This document shows, piece by piece, positions 26,753-36,630 of a stretch of DNA of 64,000 nt. How positions within the stretch are numbered: position 1 is the first letter of the stretch; every line of letters begins with the position of its first letter. The notes under the pieces are model-generated. The model was not told the DNA's origin. It did no database searches and worked only from the letters and a program-made list of their open reading frames with translations. The stretch covers positions 1,771,882-1,835,881 of the forward strand of contig NZ_KE386488.1 of the NCBI RefSeq assembly GCF_000427365.1, written 5' to 3'. The stretch comes from Rikenella microfusus DSM 15922 (GTDB lineage: Bacteria > Bacteroidota > Bacteroidia > Bacteroidales > Rikenellaceae). The translations under genes and the position numbers were made by a program.

Positions 26753-27826
26753 TTACTTCGGTTCTGATTCCTCCGCATCGACCCGCGCCGTCCAGTCCGG
26801 AGCCTGGATGCGGATTTCGCCTCCGTCCGGCGTCACCAGCGCCGCCCCCTCCTCAGCCGGTACGATGTGTCCGATCACATCCACGCCCGGCATCGCCAGC
26901 AACTCCTGATGCGCCTCCAGCGGCGCCGTGAACAGCAATTCGAAGTCGTCCCCTCCGTTCAGGGCCGCCACCACCGGGTCGATATGCATCTCCTCCGCCA
27001 TCCGGAACGTGTCCGAAGCGATCGGAATGCGGTTCAGATAGATGCGTACCCCGACGTCCGAACGCCGGCAAATGTACAGGGCCGCCGACGCCAGCCCCCG
27101 CGTCACGTCGATCATCGCCGTCGGGCGGATCCCCGCCTCGCGCAGTTGCCGGAGAATATCCACCCGCGCTTCCGGTTTCAGCTGTCGCTGAAGGATATAG
27201 GCATTGTCCTTACTGATTTCCGGTCGGCTGACATAGTTGTCTTTGAGCACCCGTTTTTCGCGTTCCAACAGTTGCAGCCCCATGTAGGCCGCCCCCAGAT
27301 TGCCCGTGACGCAGAGCAGTTCCCGGTTCTTCGCTCCGCTGCGCAGGGTCAGCTCCTGTTCCGTAGTCTGTCCGATCGCCGTCGCCATCAGGTTCAGGCC
27401 CGTCAGCGACGCCGATGTATTGCCCCCCACCAGGTCGAGCCGGTATTCGTCCGTAGCCCGCCGGATACCGTCGTACAGCGCCGTGGCGTCCTCCACGGAA
27501 AAACGTGCCGAAAGACCGATGCTGACGGTCAGATATTCGGCCCGCGCATTCATGGCGCAGATGTTGGAAACGGCGGCCACGACCAGCTTGTAACCGAGGT
27601 GTTCCAGCGGCGTATAGGTCAGGTCGAAATCGATGCCTTCGAGCATCGTCGCCTCGCCGACGACTTCGAGCCAGCCGCCGCGGTCGATCACGGCGGCATC
27701 GTCTCCGATCCCCTGGCGGATATGGGTGTTGCTGTTGGTCGTGAAAGGCCGGGTCAGCCGCTCCACGAAAGCGGCTTTGCCCAGCGAAGATATTTCGGTA
27801 CGGCTCATTTTCTTCGGGTCTGTCAT
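26753..27826 (-). CDS. thiL: Thiamine-monophosphate kinase
   Basis: ThiL phosphorylates thiamine monophosphate to the active cofactor thiamine diphosphate. The 357-residue product has the PurM-like fold: THIRQGIGDDAAVIDRGG near residue 33 (metal/ATP-binding GDDAA), VSNICAMNARAEY near 80, VGGNTSASLTG and a C-terminal ALNGGDDFELLFTAP. The frame is open for another 31 codons upstream, but they show no family similarity. The ATG at 27826 (MTDPKK) is chosen; the Met at 27808 (MSRTEISSLG) is equally possible, because a TAAATTTG -7 element (27843-27836) would put the transcript start only about 3 bases before 27826. Confidence 0.93.
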   Translation of the reverse strand: MTDPKKMSRTEISSLGKAAFVERLTRPFTTNSNTHIRQGIGDDAAVIDRGGWLEVVGEATMLEGIDFDLTYTPLEHLGYKLVVAAVSNICAMNARAEYLTVSIGLSARFSVEDATALYDGIRRATDEYRLDLVGGNTSASLTGLNLMATAIGQTTEQELTLRSGAKNRELLCVTGNLGAAYMGLQLLEREKRVLKDNYVSRPEISKDNAYILQRQLKPEARVDILRQLREAGIRPTAMIDVTRGLASAALYICRRSDVGVRIYLNRIPIASDTFRMAEEMHIDPVVAALNGGDDFELLFTAPLEAHQELLAMPGVDVIGHIVPAEEGAALVTPDGGEIRIQAPDWTARVDAEESEPK

Positions 27827-27835
27827 GGTTTTTTG

Positions 27836-27843
27836 CAAATTTA
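27836..27843 (-). promoter_or_regulatory. Putative -7 element for thiL
   Basis: TAAATTTG on the minus strand fits TAnnTTTG. It lies very close to the annotated start, implying either a near-leaderless message or use of the Met six codons further in. No clear -33 box. Confidence 0.35.
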
Positions 27844-27940
27844 AGATTAAAAAAATAACTTTACGACTTCGATTTGCGGCCCGTGTTCCGCAAGCCGGCG
27901 GGAACCTTTCGGAAGTCAAGTTTAAAGTTTTTTACATAAC

Positions 27941-28516
27941 ATGCTGAACATTGTGTTATTCGGCCCTCCGGGGGCCGGCAAGGGTACCCAGGCCGAGAAA
28001 CTCCAGGAAAAATACGGCATCCTCCACCTCTCGACCGGCGAAGTGATCCGCGGCGAAATCGGCCGGGGCACCGAACTGGGCAAGTTGGCCGCCGAACAGA
28101 TGGAAGGCGGGAAGCTGGCCTCGGACGAACTGGTGCTGGGCATCATCGCCAAATATATCGAAGAGCACAAGTCGGCGCCGGGGGTTATTTTCGACGGTTT
28201 CCCGCGCACGTTGCCGCAGGCCGAGGCATTCGACAGGATGCTGGACGAAGCGGGGACGAAAGTAACGGTCATGCTGGCCCTGGAAGTGCCGGACGAGGTG
28301 GTGACCGAGCGGATCCTGACGCGCGGCAAAACCAGCGGCCGCGCCGACGACCAAAGCATCGACACGATCAGGAACCGTATCGAAGTCTATAAGAAACAGA
28401 CCGCGGTGGTAGCGGATTACTACAAAAAAGCGGGCAAGTTCCGTTCCGTGGACGGGGTCGGCACGATCGACGAAATCTTCGGTCGCCTGTGCGCGGCGAT
28501 CGACGCGCTCCGGTAA
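27941..28516 (+). CDS. adk: Adenylate kinase
   Basis: A 191-residue short-type adenylate kinase (no zinc LID insert) that interconverts ATP, AMP and ADP. P-loop GPPGAGKGTQ at residues 7-16; STGEVIRGEI contacts AMP; FDGFPRTLPQAE carries the conserved FPR; the LID is RGKTSGRADD. It is divergent from thiL with a 114-base gap and ends at a strong terminator. Confidence 0.98.
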   Translation: MLNIVLFGPPGAGKGTQAEKLQEKYGILHLSTGEVIRGEIGRGTELGKLAAEQMEGGKLASDELVLGIIAKYIEEHKSAPGVIFDGFPRTLPQAEAFDRMLDEAGTKVTVMLALEVPDEVVTERILTRGKTSGRADDQSIDTIRNRIEVYKKQTAVVADYYKKAGKFRSVDGVGTIDEIFGRLCAAIDALR

Positions 28517-28540
28517 TTCCCGGCTCCGGATATAAAACCG

Positions 28541-28576
28541 AAAGGGCGAAGGTTACGATCAACCTTCGCCCTTTTT
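28541..28576 (+). terminator. Terminator after adk
   Basis: Perfect 14-bp stem AAAGGGCGAAGGTT (28541-28554) with 28561-28574, six-base loop, then TT. Confidence 0.88.
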
Positions 28577-28642
28577 CGTACGCCCGGCGACGGGAGCCGA
28601 ACGGCATCCCGGCGGACAACGGTCGGCATTATATTCCGTTTA

Positions 28643-28706
28643 CGCAGCCTGTATTGTCGGCTCGCGCCGTCTCCCGAAGCCGGAAAGCCGTCCGGCGCCG
28701 GACCGA
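28643..28706. repeat. REP-B core fragment
   Basis: CGGCTCGCGCCGTC followed by a GGAAAGCCGTCCGGCGCC block, the same paired GC blocks as 45466-45512. The AT-rich flanks are poorly kept. It fills the middle of the 28517-28839 gap. Confidence 0.5.
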
Positions 28707-28785
28707 ATAAGGTTTCCCGGAACCGTTATTTTCTGTCGTGTAAATCGTATAACAGGCGTCGAACTGTTTTTCTGCGATTCCCCGC

Positions 28786-28816
28786 TTTCAGGGATAGGGA
28801 AACAATTATATCTTTA
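28786..28816 (+). promoter_or_regulatory. Promoter of the esterase lipoprotein gene
   Basis: TTTC (28786-28789), 19-base spacer, TATCTTTA (28809-28816): one mismatch in each box of the Bacteroidetes consensus, about 24 bases upstream of the start codon. Confidence 0.55.
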
Positions 28817-28839
28817 CGACGACAAAACTACTAACCCTT

Positions 28840-30210
28840 ATGAAAAAACAACTTTTTCTGATCGGTCTGTTACCGGCACTTATCTTCAGTTGCAAAGCCG
28901 ACAACCCCACTCCTCCGCCGGACGACGGAAAGGCCGACGGGACTTATGTCGAATATTTTACGTCATATCTGGGCGGGGACAGAACCGCATACGGTACGGA
29001 CGCTGTCCTTGCCGCCGACGAAGTGGCGGAAAAACGGGAAGTGGTCTGGGACTCGTGGAAAGCGGCTAACCGCGCTTTATCGGAAGATAAACTGGCCGTG
29101 CTCAAACCGCTCGAAAAGACCCAAAGCGGAAGTTTCGACCTCACCGCATACGAACCGAACGCCGTGATGCCGTATTATTACGGTACGAAAGGCGCGGCGA
29201 AGCCCGAAGCGGGATGGCCGTTATTCCTGTACCTCCACGGTTCGGGGTCGAAAGCCAACGAATGGAACACCGGTTATACCATCTGTTCCCGGTTCGACGA
29301 TGCTCCGTCGGCCTATTTCATTCCGCAGATCCCGAACGAGGGGAACTATTACCGCTGGTGGCAGACGGCCAAACAGCAGGCGTGGGAGAAACTGCTGCGG
29401 CAGGCTTTCCTGTCGGGCGAGATCGACCCGAACCGGGTCTATTTCTTCGGCATTTCGGAGGGGGCTTACGGCAGCCAACGGCTCGCTTCGTTCTATGCGG
29501 ACTATCTGGCCGCGGCGGGACCGATCGCCGGCGGAGAGCCGATGGAAAACGCCCCGGCGGAAAACTGCGCCAACATCGCGTTTTCGTTCCGTACGGGATC
29601 GAACGATAAAGGTTTCTGCCGGAACGAGCTGACCGAAGCGGCCAAAAACGAATTCGACCGTTTACAGGGATTGCACCCCGGATATTACGAACACGACATT
29701 CAGGTAGTGCCGGGCGCTACGCATACTTCGATCGATTACAACCCGACCACGCCGTGGATGAAAAACTATACGCGTAACCCGTACCCCAAATATGTCTATT
29801 GGGAAAATTTCCCGATGGACGGCCGCTACCGCGACGGGTTCTATAACCTGTATGTCAAGGAGCGATCGGACGACGGCTCGGCACGCTCGTGCTATGAAAT
29901 GACGATCGACGGCAATACGGTGGACCTGCAAGTCACGACAATGACTTCCGAAGTGGCCGAACGCACCAGCGAATGGAATCTGGCGAAGACGTATAACAAG
30001 ACTCATACGCCGGCGACCAAAGGCAAAGTGGTGGTCTATCTGAATGACGAGCTGGTAGATCTGACTCAACCGGTAACGGTCCGGGTGAACGGCCGCGAGG
30101 CGTTCAACGGAATGGTCGAACTGAATACGGCTAACCTGATCAATAGCTGCGCTGCGTTTTTCGATCCGGAACGCCTCTATCCGGCTGCTGTGGAGGTTAC
30201 TGTCCGATAA
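28840..30210 (+). CDS. Lipoprotein alpha/beta-hydrolase (putative esterase)
   Basis: A 456-residue surface or periplasmic lipoprotein; lipobox LIFSC with Cys18. The region 115-330 reads as an alpha/beta-hydrolase: PLFLYLHGSGSKANEW (HGSG oxyanion hole, 133-136), YFFGISEGAYG (nucleophile Ser206 in G-x-S-x-G) and a late VVPGATHTSIDYNP with the likely catalytic His. It resembles feruloyl esterase/PHB-depolymerase-like hydrolases. The last 120 residues form a separate beta-rich domain with GKVVVYLNDELVDLTQPV. The substrate is unknown; release of ester groups from plant or host glycans is plausible. It is monocistronic with promoter and terminator. Confidence 0.8.
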   Translation: MKKQLFLIGLLPALIFSCKADNPTPPPDDGKADGTYVEYFTSYLGGDRTAYGTDAVLAADEVAEKREVVWDSWKAANRALSEDKLAVLKPLEKTQSGSFDLTAYEPNAVMPYYYGTKGAAKPEAGWPLFLYLHGSGSKANEWNTGYTICSRFDDAPSAYFIPQIPNEGNYYRWWQTAKQQAWEKLLRQAFLSGEIDPNRVYFFGISEGAYGSQRLASFYADYLAAAGPIAGGEPMENAPAENCANIAFSFRTGSNDKGFCRNELTEAAKNEFDRLQGLHPGYYEHDIQVVPGATHTSIDYNPTTPWMKNYTRNPYPKYVYWENFPMDGRYRDGFYNLYVKERSDDGSARSCYEMTIDGNTVDLQVTTMTSEVAERTSEWNLAKTYNKTHTPATKGKVVVYLNDELVDLTQPVTVRVNGREAFNGMVELNTANLINSCAAFFDPERLYPAAVEVTVR

Positions 30211-30229
30211 ACGGTCGTATGGATTTCGC

Positions 30230-30282
30230 ACTGTTTCATTTCAATGGGCGAGCCGTAGGCTCGCCCATTGAAATGAAACAGT
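30230..30282 (+). terminator. Terminator after the esterase gene
   Basis: Perfect 25-bp stem, 30230-30254 with 30258-30282, three-base loop. Starts 19 bases after the stop codon. Confidence 0.88.
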
Positions 30283-30329
30283 AAAATCCGGGAATCAATC
30301 ATGCTTACATGGGCATCTTTTAGGTATTG

Positions 30330-30760
30330 CAAACGCCCGTTCGGGATGCAGGGCGATGTATTCGTTGTAAATGGAACCATTCGGTAGGATGTTGTCTTGA
30401 GTTTCTTGGACGTGTTGATAAAAGGAGGCTATGTACTACTTTACACAAGGCGGTGTAAGGATCTCCCCGAACGGCCCTGCGGCGCCGTCTGAATGAAACA
30501 TGGCGAAAGCCCCGTTGGGACCGTTCAGGCCGGGAATCTTCTCCGCCCAAAGGGTGTGGGCCGAAATGCGTTGAAAATCAGGTGTGCATATAAGATAGGG
30601 TAAGGTCGTAGAGATACTTACTTTACAAAAACCTGATTTATATTTGGTATATCCCCTGTTCGGCTGTAATTTCCCATTATCCGCGTCGGACGGCTGAAGC
30701 CGTCGGGGAGGCGCGAGTCGAAGAAATACCGGTAAAAACGATAGGTATATTCAAGTAGTA
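30330..30760. repeat. REP-B interspersed repeat
   Basis: Contains GTACTACTTTACACAAGG, ATCTCCCCGAACGGCCCTGC, GGCGCCGTCTGAATG and GGGCCGAAATGCGTTGAAAA, each with a counterpart at 47460-47590. A second core (GTCGGACGGCTGAAGCCGTC) lies near 30686-30705. No gene between the esterase and valS. Confidence 0.7.
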
Positions 30761-30769
30761 TAATCGGGT

Positions 30770-30817
30770 ACAAAAAATCTCCCGGGCGAATTCAAATTCG
30801 CCCGGAAGATTTTTTGT
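30770..30817. terminator. Bidirectional hairpin downstream of valS
   Basis: 23-bp stem with one mismatch, 30770-30792 with 30795-30817, with AAAAAA/TTTTTT at its base. It would terminate valS transcripts coming from the right, although it is 180 bases past the valS stop. Confidence 0.7.
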
Positions 30818-30996
30818 TTCGTGTCTGACGACATGGCCCCGCATACTCCTACGCGGTATTCGCAAGGGATACGGTACGTTAAACGGACAGTAGGCCGCGT
30901 GGGAAGCAGCCAAAGGATTAAACGGCTCTTGTAATCTTTCGTCGGGCAAACCGGCGGAACGGTATGCCTGTGTGATACGGCCCGGCTCTCCCGATT

Positions 30997-33660
30997 TTAC
31001 TCCAGCGCGGCCAGTTGCTCTTCCAGCGCCCGGATTTTCGCCTCCGCATCGGCCTGTTTGGCCCGTTCGTTGGCGATCACCTGGGCAGGCGCGTTCTGTA
31101 CGAAACGTTCGTTCGAGAGTTTTTTCATCACGCTGGCCAGGAAACCGCGGGTGTAGTTCAGCTCTTTCGCGATCCGTTCCCTTTCCGCATCCGCGTCGAT
31201 CATCGATCCCAGCGGGATGAAATATTCGGTCGTTTTTACGATGAACGACGCCGCGCCGGAAGGTTTCTGCGCTCCCGCCGCCAGCGGCGTGGCCGCCGAC
31301 AGGTTGCCCATCTTGACGATGACCGATTCGTACTCGGCCGGATAATTCTCGTCCGCCGCATAAAGCAGTTCCAGCGGTTCCTTCTGGGCGATATTCTTGG
31401 TCTTGCGCACATTGCGGATACCGCCGACCACCTCTTTCACCCACTCGAACCGTTCGACCATCGTCGTTTCCCGCTTACCGGCAGTCACCGGCGCGTAGCG
31501 GCTCACCATGATCGAATCTTTCGGCCCGCGCTCGGCCACATAATGCCATATCTCTTCCGTGATGAACGGCATATATGGGTGCAGCTGCTGCAACAACCGC
31601 TCGAAATAGGCGATCGTAGCCCCGTACGTGGCGGCGTCCAGCGGCTGGCCGTAAGCCGGTTTCACCATTTCGAGGTACCAACCCGAAAAATCCTCCCAGA
31701 ACAGGCGGTAAAGCGTCATCAGCGCGTCCGAGATGCGGAACGACGCGAAATGGTCGTCGATCTCCGCGACCGTCGCCGCCAGTTTCGCCCCGAACCATTC
31801 GACCGCCATTTTGGCAGATTCCGGCTGCGCGGCCTCTCCGCTCACCTCCCACATCTTGATGAGGCGGAACGAGTTCCATATCTTGTTGCCGAAATTGCGT
31901 CCCTGTTCGATCAGCGATTCGTCCCAGATAATGTCGTTCCCGGCCGACGAGCAGAGCATCATCGCCACGCGTACGCTGTCCGCCCCGTATTTGGCGATCA
32001 GATCCAGCGGGTCGGGCGAGTTGCCCAGCGATTTGGACATCTTGCGGCGCAGCTTGTCGCGCACGATCCCGGTCAGGTAAACGTTGCCGAACGGCCGCTC
32101 GCCCCGGTATTCGTAACCCGCCATAATCATGCGCGCGACCCAGAAAAAGAGGATTTCCGGAGCCGTCACCAGGTCGTTGGTCGGGTAGTAGTAGTTGATT
32201 TCCGCGTTGTCGGGGTCGAGCACCCCGTCGAATACCGACATCGGCCACAGCCACGAGCTGAACCAGGTGTCCAGCACGTCCGGGTCGCGCGTCAGGTCCG
32301 CTTCCGTCAGACCGTCATGGCCGGTTTTGGCACGGGCCAGTTCCACTGCCTCCGCGATGGTTTCGGCCACGACATACCCCCCGCCCAGAGACTGCGGGAT
32401 ATAGTAGGCCGGTATCTGCTGTCCCCACCAGAGCTGGCGGCTCACGCACCAGTCCTTCACGTTCTCCATCCAGTAACGGTAGGTGTTCTTGAATTTGGCG
32501 GGCACCAGGCGGATAACGTCTTCCATCACCGCTTCGAGAGCGGGTTTGGCCATCTCGTCCATCTTCAGGAACCACTGCATCGAGAGTTTCGGTTCGATCA
32601 CCGCCCCGCTGCGTTCCGAAGTTCCCACCTTGTTGGTATAGTCCTCGACCTTTTCCATCAGCCCGGCCTCCCGAAGGTCGGTTTCGATCCGGCGGCGCAC
32701 CTCGAAACGGTCCATGCCGACGTAGAGGCCGGCCGCCTGGCTGAGCGTCCCGTTGTCATTGAAGATGTCGATGCTCGGCAGGTTGTGTTTCTGCCCCAGC
32801 ATGTAGTCGTTCACGTCGTGCGCCGGGGTGACTTTCAGGCAGCCGGTGCCGAACTCGATGTCCACGTAGCTGTCTTCGATTACCGGGATCGACCGCCCCA
32901 CCAGCGGCACGATCACCCGTTTGCCTTTGAGCCACGTGTTTTTGGGGTCGTCCGGATTGATGCACATCGCCGTGTCGCCCATGATCGTTTCGGGACGCGT
33001 GGTCGCCACCACCGCGTATGCCGGTTCGCCTTCGGCCGGATTTTCGACCATGTAGCGCAGGTAATAGAGTTTGCCGTGCTCCTCTTTGTAGATCACCTCT
33101 TCGTCCGAGATGGCGGTCAGGGCCGCCGGATCCCAGTTCACCATCCGCACGCCGCGGTAAATCTTACCCTTGTTGTACAGGTCCACGAAAACGTGGATCA
33201 CCGCGTCGCTCAGCCGCTGGTCCATCGTGAACTTCGTCCGCGCCCAGTCGCACGAAGCGCCCAGCTTCTTGAGCTGTTCGAGGATGATCCCGCCGTGTTT
33301 TTCCTTCCACTCCCAGGCGTGTCGGAGGAACTCTTCGCGCGTGAGGTCGGACTTTTTGATACCTTCGGCGGCCAGTTTTTGCACTACTTTCGCCTCGGTG
33401 GCGATCGACGCGTGGTCGGTGCCCGGCACCCAGCAGGCGTTTTTGCCCTGCATCCGCGCCCGGCGCACCAGCACGTCCTGGATGGTGTTGTTCAGCATGT
33501 GCCCCATGTGCAGAACCCCCGTCACGTTGGGCGGCGGAATCACGATCGTATAGGGTTCGCGGCCGTCCGGCTCCGAATGGAAAAATCCGTTGTCCAGCCA
33601 GTACTGGTACCATTTGTCCTCCTTTTCGGCAGGGTCGTATTTGGCAGGTATCTCTGTCAT
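30997..33660 (-). CDS. valS: Valyl-tRNA synthetase
   Basis: Class I synthetase of 887 residues charging tRNA-Val. [17 protein letters not shown] gives the HIGH motif as HMGH at 51-54; [10 protein letters not shown] is the KMSKS loop. The editing domain contains [14 protein letters not shown], which hydrolyses mischarged Thr-tRNA-Val. The C-terminus ends in a coiled coil ([20 protein letters not shown] ... [14 protein letters not shown]), typical of ValRS. It is divergent from lon. A long open frame on the opposite strand over the whole gene is a codon-bias shadow. Confidence 0.98.
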   Translation of the reverse strand: MTEIPAKYDPAEKEDKWYQYWLDNGFFHSEPDGREPYTIVIPPPNVTGVLHMGHMLNNTIQDVLVRRARMQGKNACWVPGTDHASIATEAKVVQKLAAEGIKKSDLTREEFLRHAWEWKEKHGGIILEQLKKLGASCDWARTKFTMDQRLSDAVIHVFVDLYNKGKIYRGVRMVNWDPAALTAISDEEVIYKEEHGKLYYLRYMVENPAEGEPAYAVVATTRPETIMGDTAMCINPDDPKNTWLKGKRVIVPLVGRSIPVIEDSYVDIEFGTGCLKVTPAHDVNDYMLGQKHNLPSIDIFNDNGTLSQAAGLYVGMDRFEVRRRIETDLREAGLMEKVEDYTNKVGTSERSGAVIEPKLSMQWFLKMDEMAKPALEAVMEDVIRLVPAKFKNTYRYWMENVKDWCVSRQLWWGQQIPAYYIPQSLGGGYVVAETIAEAVELARAKTGHDGLTEADLTRDPDVLDTWFSSWLWPMSVFDGVLDPDNAEINYYYPTNDLVTAPEILFFWVARMIMAGYEYRGERPFGNVYLTGIVRDKLRRKMSKSLGNSPDPLDLIAKYGADSVRVAMMLCSSAGNDIIWDESLIEQGRNFGNKIWNSFRLIKMWEVSGEAAQPESAKMAVEWFGAKLAATVAEIDDHFASFRISDALMTLYRLFWEDFSGWYLEMVKPAYGQPLDAATYGATIAYFERLLQQLHPYMPFITEEIWHYVAERGPKDSIMVSRYAPVTAGKRETTMVERFEWVKEVVGGIRNVRKTKNIAQKEPLELLYAADENYPAEYESVIVKMGNLSAATPLAAGAQKPSGAASFIVKTTEYFIPLGSMIDADAERERIAKELNYTRGFLASVMKKLSNERFVQNAPAQVIANERAKQADAEAKIRALEEQLAALE

Positions 33661-33720
33661 TTTGTCCGGTTTTTAAACGAATCGTCCTTTTGCACACTTT
33701 TTGCAAAAGTTTATGGAACG

Positions 33721-33728
33721 CAAAATTA
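33721..33728 (-). promoter_or_regulatory. Putative -7 element for valS
   Basis: TAATTTTG on the minus strand fits TAnnTTTG, 60 bases upstream of the valS start. The nearest upstream TTTG is 24 bases away, longer than usual. Confidence 0.4.
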
Positions 33729-33802
33729 CAAAACTGTTTCCTATTAACCGCGCAAAACACGGAGAAAGGGTAATAACAGTTACCCGTTCCCCGTTTTTTT
33801 AG

Positions 33803-33810
33803 TACTTTTG
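33803..33810 (+). promoter_or_regulatory. Putative -7 element for lon
   Basis: TACTTTTG fits TAnnTTTG, 53 bases upstream of the chosen lon ATG. No TTTG at the -33 position; the spacer is T-rich. Confidence 0.45.
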
Positions 33811-33863
33811 CGGTTTGTGCCTTGCTCCGCACATCCGGAAACACACAGAAGCAAGGAGAGAAT

Positions 33864-36293
33864 ATGAGCGACAAGAAAGAAAATAAACTGTTCGACCGGC
33901 TCTCCGGCATATCAGATATGCTGGACGGGAAAAGCCAGGTCATACCCATCATTTCGCCGGACGACGACGATACTCCCCACGGGGCGTCGCTGCCCGACGT
34001 GCTGCCCATTCTGACCCTGCGCAGTTCGGTGCTCTTTCCGGGCGCCATCACCCCCATCACGGTGGGGCGCGAAAAGTCGATGAAGCTGGTCCGGGACGTG
34101 GACCAGAACGGGGGCATGCTCGGCGCGTTGCTCCAGAAAGAAGCCGAAGTGGAGAACCCGGGGCCGGAAGACCTCTATTCGGTCGGGACGGCGGCGCGGA
34201 TACTCAAAGTGCTGGAGATGCCGAACGGCAACCTGACGGTGATCCTGCACGGGGTCGAAAAGTTCGAGATACGCGAATTCGTCAGCTCCGACCCGTTCTT
34301 CAAGGCCAGCGTGCGGCCGCTGAAAGACCTTACGCCGGAGAAGTCGAACATCGAGCTGGACGCCCTGATCGAATCGGTCAAGGAGATCGCCCTCAAGATC
34401 ATCGGTCTCTCGTCGAACATACCGCAGGAGGCGACTTTCGCGATCAAAAACATAGACAGCCGCCGCGGCATCATCAACTTCATCAGCTCCAACATCGACC
34501 TGCCGGACACCGACCGCCAGGCCCTGCTGGAAGCGCCGGGCCTCATCGCCCGCGCCCGCAAACTGCTGGAAATACTGGTACGCGAACTGCAACTGATCGA
34601 ATTGAAAAACGAGATACAGAGCAAGGTCAAAGAGGACATCGACCAGCAGCAGCGGGAGTATTTCCTGCAACAGCAGATGCGGACGATTCAGGACGAGTTG
34701 GGCGGCAATCCGTCGGAACGGGAACTGGACGAGCTGCGCGAAAAGGCCGAGACCAAAAAGTGGAGCAAAGAGGTCGGGGAGCTGTTCCATAAAGAGCTGG
34801 GGAAACTCGACCGGATGAATCCGGCGGTGGCCGAATATTCGGTACAGATGAACTACCTCCAGCTGATGCTCGAACTGCCGTGGGACGAGGTGACCAAAGA
34901 CAACCTCGACCTGAAACGGGCCAAGAAGCATCTCGACAAAGACCACTTCGGACTGGACGACGTGAAAGAACGTATTCTGGAACACTTGGCCGTACTGAAG
35001 CTGAAAGGCGACCTTAAGTCGCCGATCCTGTGCCTTTACGGCCCTCCGGGAGTCGGCAAAACCTCCCTGGGCAAATCGGTGGCTGCTTCGCTCAAACGCA
35101 AATTCGGGCGTATCTCGCTGGGCGGGATGCACGACGAGGCGGAGATCCGGGGCCACCGGCGCACCTATATCGGCGCCATGCCGGGCCGGATCATACAGAC
35201 GATCCGCCGCGCCGGGTCGTCCAACCCGGTCATCATTCTGGATGAGATCGACAAGGTAGGGCAGTCGAACCACGGCGATCCGGCGTCGGCCCTGCTCGAA
35301 GTGCTCGACCCGGAGCAGAACAGCACGTTCCACGACAACTACCTCGACACGGAATACGACCTTTCGAAGGTGCTGTTCATCGCCACGGCCAATAACGTGG
35401 GCAACATCTCCCCGGCGCTGCGCGACCGCATGGAGATGATAAACGTGAGCGGGTACCTGCTGGAGGAGAAGGTCGAAATCGTGAAACGCCACCTGTTGCC
35501 CAAGCAGTTGGAGGCGCACGGCGTTCCGGCCGACAAGCTCAAGCTGGGCAAAAAGTCGATCGAAAAAATCATCTCGGAATACACCCGCGAATCGGGGGTG
35601 CGCACGCTGGACAAACTGATCGCCAAGATCGTCCGCCACCGTGCCAAAGAGATCGGGATGGAAGAGGATTACGAAGCCGAAATCACTCCGGCGGCGGTCG
35701 AAAAGATCCTCGGCGTGCCGCGCTACCTGAACGACATGTACGAGGGCAACCAGCACATCGGCGTGGTGACGGGCCTGGCGTGGACCGAGGTCGGAGGCGA
35801 TATCCTCTACATCGAGTCGTCGCTCAACAAGGGCAAGGGCAACCTGATTATTACCGGCAACCTGGGCGACGTGATGAAAGAGTCGGCTTCGATTGCGCTG
35901 GGATGGGTCAAGGCGCATGCCGAACAACTGGGTATCGACCAGAAGAAATTCGAAGAGAACGACATCCATATCCACGTCCCGGAGGGGGCTATCCCGAAAG
36001 ACGGCCCGTCGGCGGGGATTACGATGGTGACGGCGTTGGCTTCGGTGTTCACCGGACGGAAGGTGCAGGCCCGCTATGCGATGACCGGCGAAACCACCCT
36101 GCGGGGCAAGGTGCTGCCGGTGGGCGGCGTGAAGGAGAAAATCCTGGCTGCCAAACGGGCAGGAATCACCGATATTATCCTGAGCGCCGAAAACCGCAAG
36201 GACATCGAAGATATCAAGGCGGAATACGTGAAGGGGCTGACGTTCCATTATGTCCATACGCTCGACGACGTATTGAAACTGGCTCTGGTGTAA
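33864..36293 (+). CDS. lon: ATP-dependent protease La (Lon)
   Basis: A cytoplasmic AAA+ serine protease of 809 residues that removes misfolded and regulatory proteins. Order: N-terminal substrate domain (LPILTLRSSVLFPGAITPI), long helical region, AAA+ module with GPPGVGKTSLGKS (Walker A) and IILDEIDKVG (Walker B), then the protease domain with PKDGPSAGITMVTAL carrying the catalytic Ser; the partner Lys is in GGVKEKILAAKRAG. The ATG at 33864 has GGAG upstream and gives MSDKKENK. An earlier ATG at 33822 lies too close to the predicted transcript start. Confidence 0.98.
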   Translation: MSDKKENKLFDRLSGISDMLDGKSQVIPIISPDDDDTPHGASLPDVLPILTLRSSVLFPGAITPITVGREKSMKLVRDVDQNGGMLGALLQKEAEVENPGPEDLYSVGTAARILKVLEMPNGNLTVILHGVEKFEIREFVSSDPFFKASVRPLKDLTPEKSNIELDALIESVKEIALKIIGLSSNIPQEATFAIKNIDSRRGIINFISSNIDLPDTDRQALLEAPGLIARARKLLEILVRELQLIELKNEIQSKVKEDIDQQQREYFLQQQMRTIQDELGGNPSERELDELREKAETKKWSKEVGELFHKELGKLDRMNPAVAEYSVQMNYLQLMLELPWDEVTKDNLDLKRAKKHLDKDHFGLDDVKERILEHLAVLKLKGDLKSPILCLYGPPGVGKTSLGKSVAASLKRKFGRISLGGMHDEAEIRGHRRTYIGAMPGRIIQTIRRAGSSNPVIILDEIDKVGQSNHGDPASALLEVLDPEQNSTFHDNYLDTEYDLSKVLFIATANNVGNISPALRDRMEMINVSGYLLEEKVEIVKRHLLPKQLEAHGVPADKLKLGKKSIEKIISEYTRESGVRTLDKLIAKIVRHRAKEIGMEEDYEAEITPAAVEKILGVPRYLNDMYEGNQHIGVVTGLAWTEVGGDILYIESSLNKGKGNLIITGNLGDVMKESASIALGWVKAHAEQLGIDQKKFEENDIHIHVPEGAIPKDGPSAGITMVTALASVFTGRKVQARYAMTGETTLRGKVLPVGGVKEKILAAKRAGITDIILSAENRKDIEDIKAEYVKGLTFHYVHTLDDVLKLALV

Positions 36294-36316
36294 GCCGGCG
36301 CCGCGTGTTCGAACGG

Positions 36317-36357
36317 AAGAGGCATGTTCCCGGCAAGGGTACATGCCTCTTCTTTTT
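36317..36357 (+). terminator. Terminator after lon
   Basis: Stem AAGAGGCATGT (36317-36327) with 36341-36351, then CTTTTTC. Starts 24 bases after the lon stop. Confidence 0.85.
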
Positions 36358-36359
36358 CG

Positions 36360-36510
36360 GTTATATACCTGACGCGTATATACGATTTGGCCCCCAAACG
36401 GGTAATGACCTCTCCACGCGTCCTGCGGCGCCGCCCGGCATTCCGGGCGGACTTGTTTGGGCGAAAGGGAAGGGGCCGGGCCGGTGAAAATCAGAACGTC
36501 GGATAAAGCC
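36360..36510. repeat. REP-B interspersed repeat
   Basis: TATATACCTGACGCGTATATACGATTTGG-type AT flank, then CCTGCGGCGCCGCCCGGCAT and GGTGAAAATCAGAACG, matching the order of blocks in the 30.4 and 47.5 kb copies. Confidence 0.6.
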
Positions 36511-36630
36511 GCATTTGTTAAAGATGGCAGCCCGACTGTTTGCCGTCCGCGCCCGTTTGGCCGGCGGGGGAAACTCTGTTGTCCGTCGCTTCCGGAATGA
36601 AGCCGGGTTTGGGAGTTGCGGAAAAGACGG

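Noticed and set aside
27827-27940. TPP riboswitch before thiL
   Set aside because: The divergent gap with adk is only 114 bases and contains no THI-box-like sequence.
30677-31444. Open frame of 255 codons on the minus strand overlapping the end of valS
   Set aside because: It is an alternative frame of valS that runs on into REP-B sequence; no motif supports it.
31015-33747. A 910-codon open frame antisense to valS
   Set aside because: It mirrors the codon positions of valS, has no start context or family motif, and is His/Arg/Phe-rich as expected for a GC-rich antisense shadow. The same applies to the long antisense frames over lon (33912-36344), groEL (20465-22192), kdpA (48254-50059) and kdpB (49968-51773).
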